Assembly (NCBI GenBank): GCA_013334735.1
Contig: JAAXXA010000234.1
Span: forward strand, 1 to 5,405
From: Bacteroidota bacterium
Lineage (GTDB): Bacteria > Bacteroidota > Bacteroidia > Bacteroidales > CG2-30-32-10
Length of the DNA stretch: 5,405 nt
Direction: 5' to 3'
The notes under the pieces were generated by a model that ran no database searches, was not told the DNA's origin, and saw nothing but the letters and a program-made list of their open reading frames with translations. Shown in pieces: positions 5,346 to 5,405 of the stretch. The translations under genes were made by a program, and so were the position numbers. Numbering within the stretch: the stretch's first letter is position 1; the number at the start of each line of letters is the position of its first letter.

Positions 5346-5353
5346 CAAATATA
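5346..5353 (-). promoter_or_regulatory. -7 box of the T9SS-cargo gene promoter
   Basis: On the minus strand TATATTTG matches TAnnTTTG fully and is followed by CG. The predicted leader is about 80 nt. No TTG sits at the expected 19-bp spacing; the nearest TTTG (5370-5367) is only 13 bp away, so the -33 part is poor. Confidence 0.5.
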
Positions 5354-5405
5354 AATTTTAGTTTGACAAATTTATAAAAAATATTCATTTAATTATAAAA
5401 AATTC

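Overview
The window most likely comes from a member of the Bacteroidota, possibly an uncultured lineage. The evidence is AT-rich intergenic DNA, promoters of the TAnnTTTG (-7) type instead of TATAAT, weak or absent Shine-Dalgarno sequences, a type IX secretion (T9SS) C-terminal sorting domain, and 'ILDVSS..QGM.IPR' surface-protein modules that are common in that phylum. No RNA genes, CRISPR arrays, insertion sequences or attachment sites were seen.

Layout. Positions 74-946 (minus) encode a UbiA-superfamily prenyltransferase of the MqnP-like / 'putative 4-hydroxybenzoate polyprenyltransferase' type, an integral membrane enzyme of quinone synthesis. Its start is only 47 bp from the divergent gene at 994-1782 (plus), a class I SAM-dependent methyltransferase of unknown substrate. 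The prenyltransferase promoter (TTG-N19-TAATTTTG) fills this gap, and its -33 box nearly touches the methyltransferase start codon. Positions 1783-2024 are non-coding, very AT-rich and dense in inverted repeats, and end in a promoter for the next gene.

Positions 2025-4664 (plus) encode an 879-residue exported mosaic surface protein. In order it has a signal peptide, two Bacteroidota 'LDV..GM.IPR' modules flanking a tail-fibre-like 'NVGIGT' segment, two PKD/Ig-like domains, three tandem Ig-like repeats of about 77 residues, and a glycine-rich C-terminal domain. That last domain matches, in motif order, the glycine-rich domain of the animal receptor kinases ALK and LTK (Pfam family PF12810). 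The gene ends at a strong 16-bp-stem terminator that can work in both directions. A 23-codon reading frame resembling a lipoprotein signal peptide is embedded in the terminator.

Positions 4747-5259 (minus, convergent) encode a small 170-residue T9SS cargo: signal peptide, short beta-rich passenger and type A sorting domain. Its own promoter-like box lies at 5346-5353.

How they fit together: the left half looks like core metabolism (quinone prenylation plus an unassigned methyltransferase). The right half is accessory cell-surface material, one exported adhesin-like protein and one T9SS cargo sharing a terminator. The most notable item is the ALK/LTK-like glycine-rich domain on a bacterial Ig-repeat protein. 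I found no convincing evidence of a wholly new multi-gene system.
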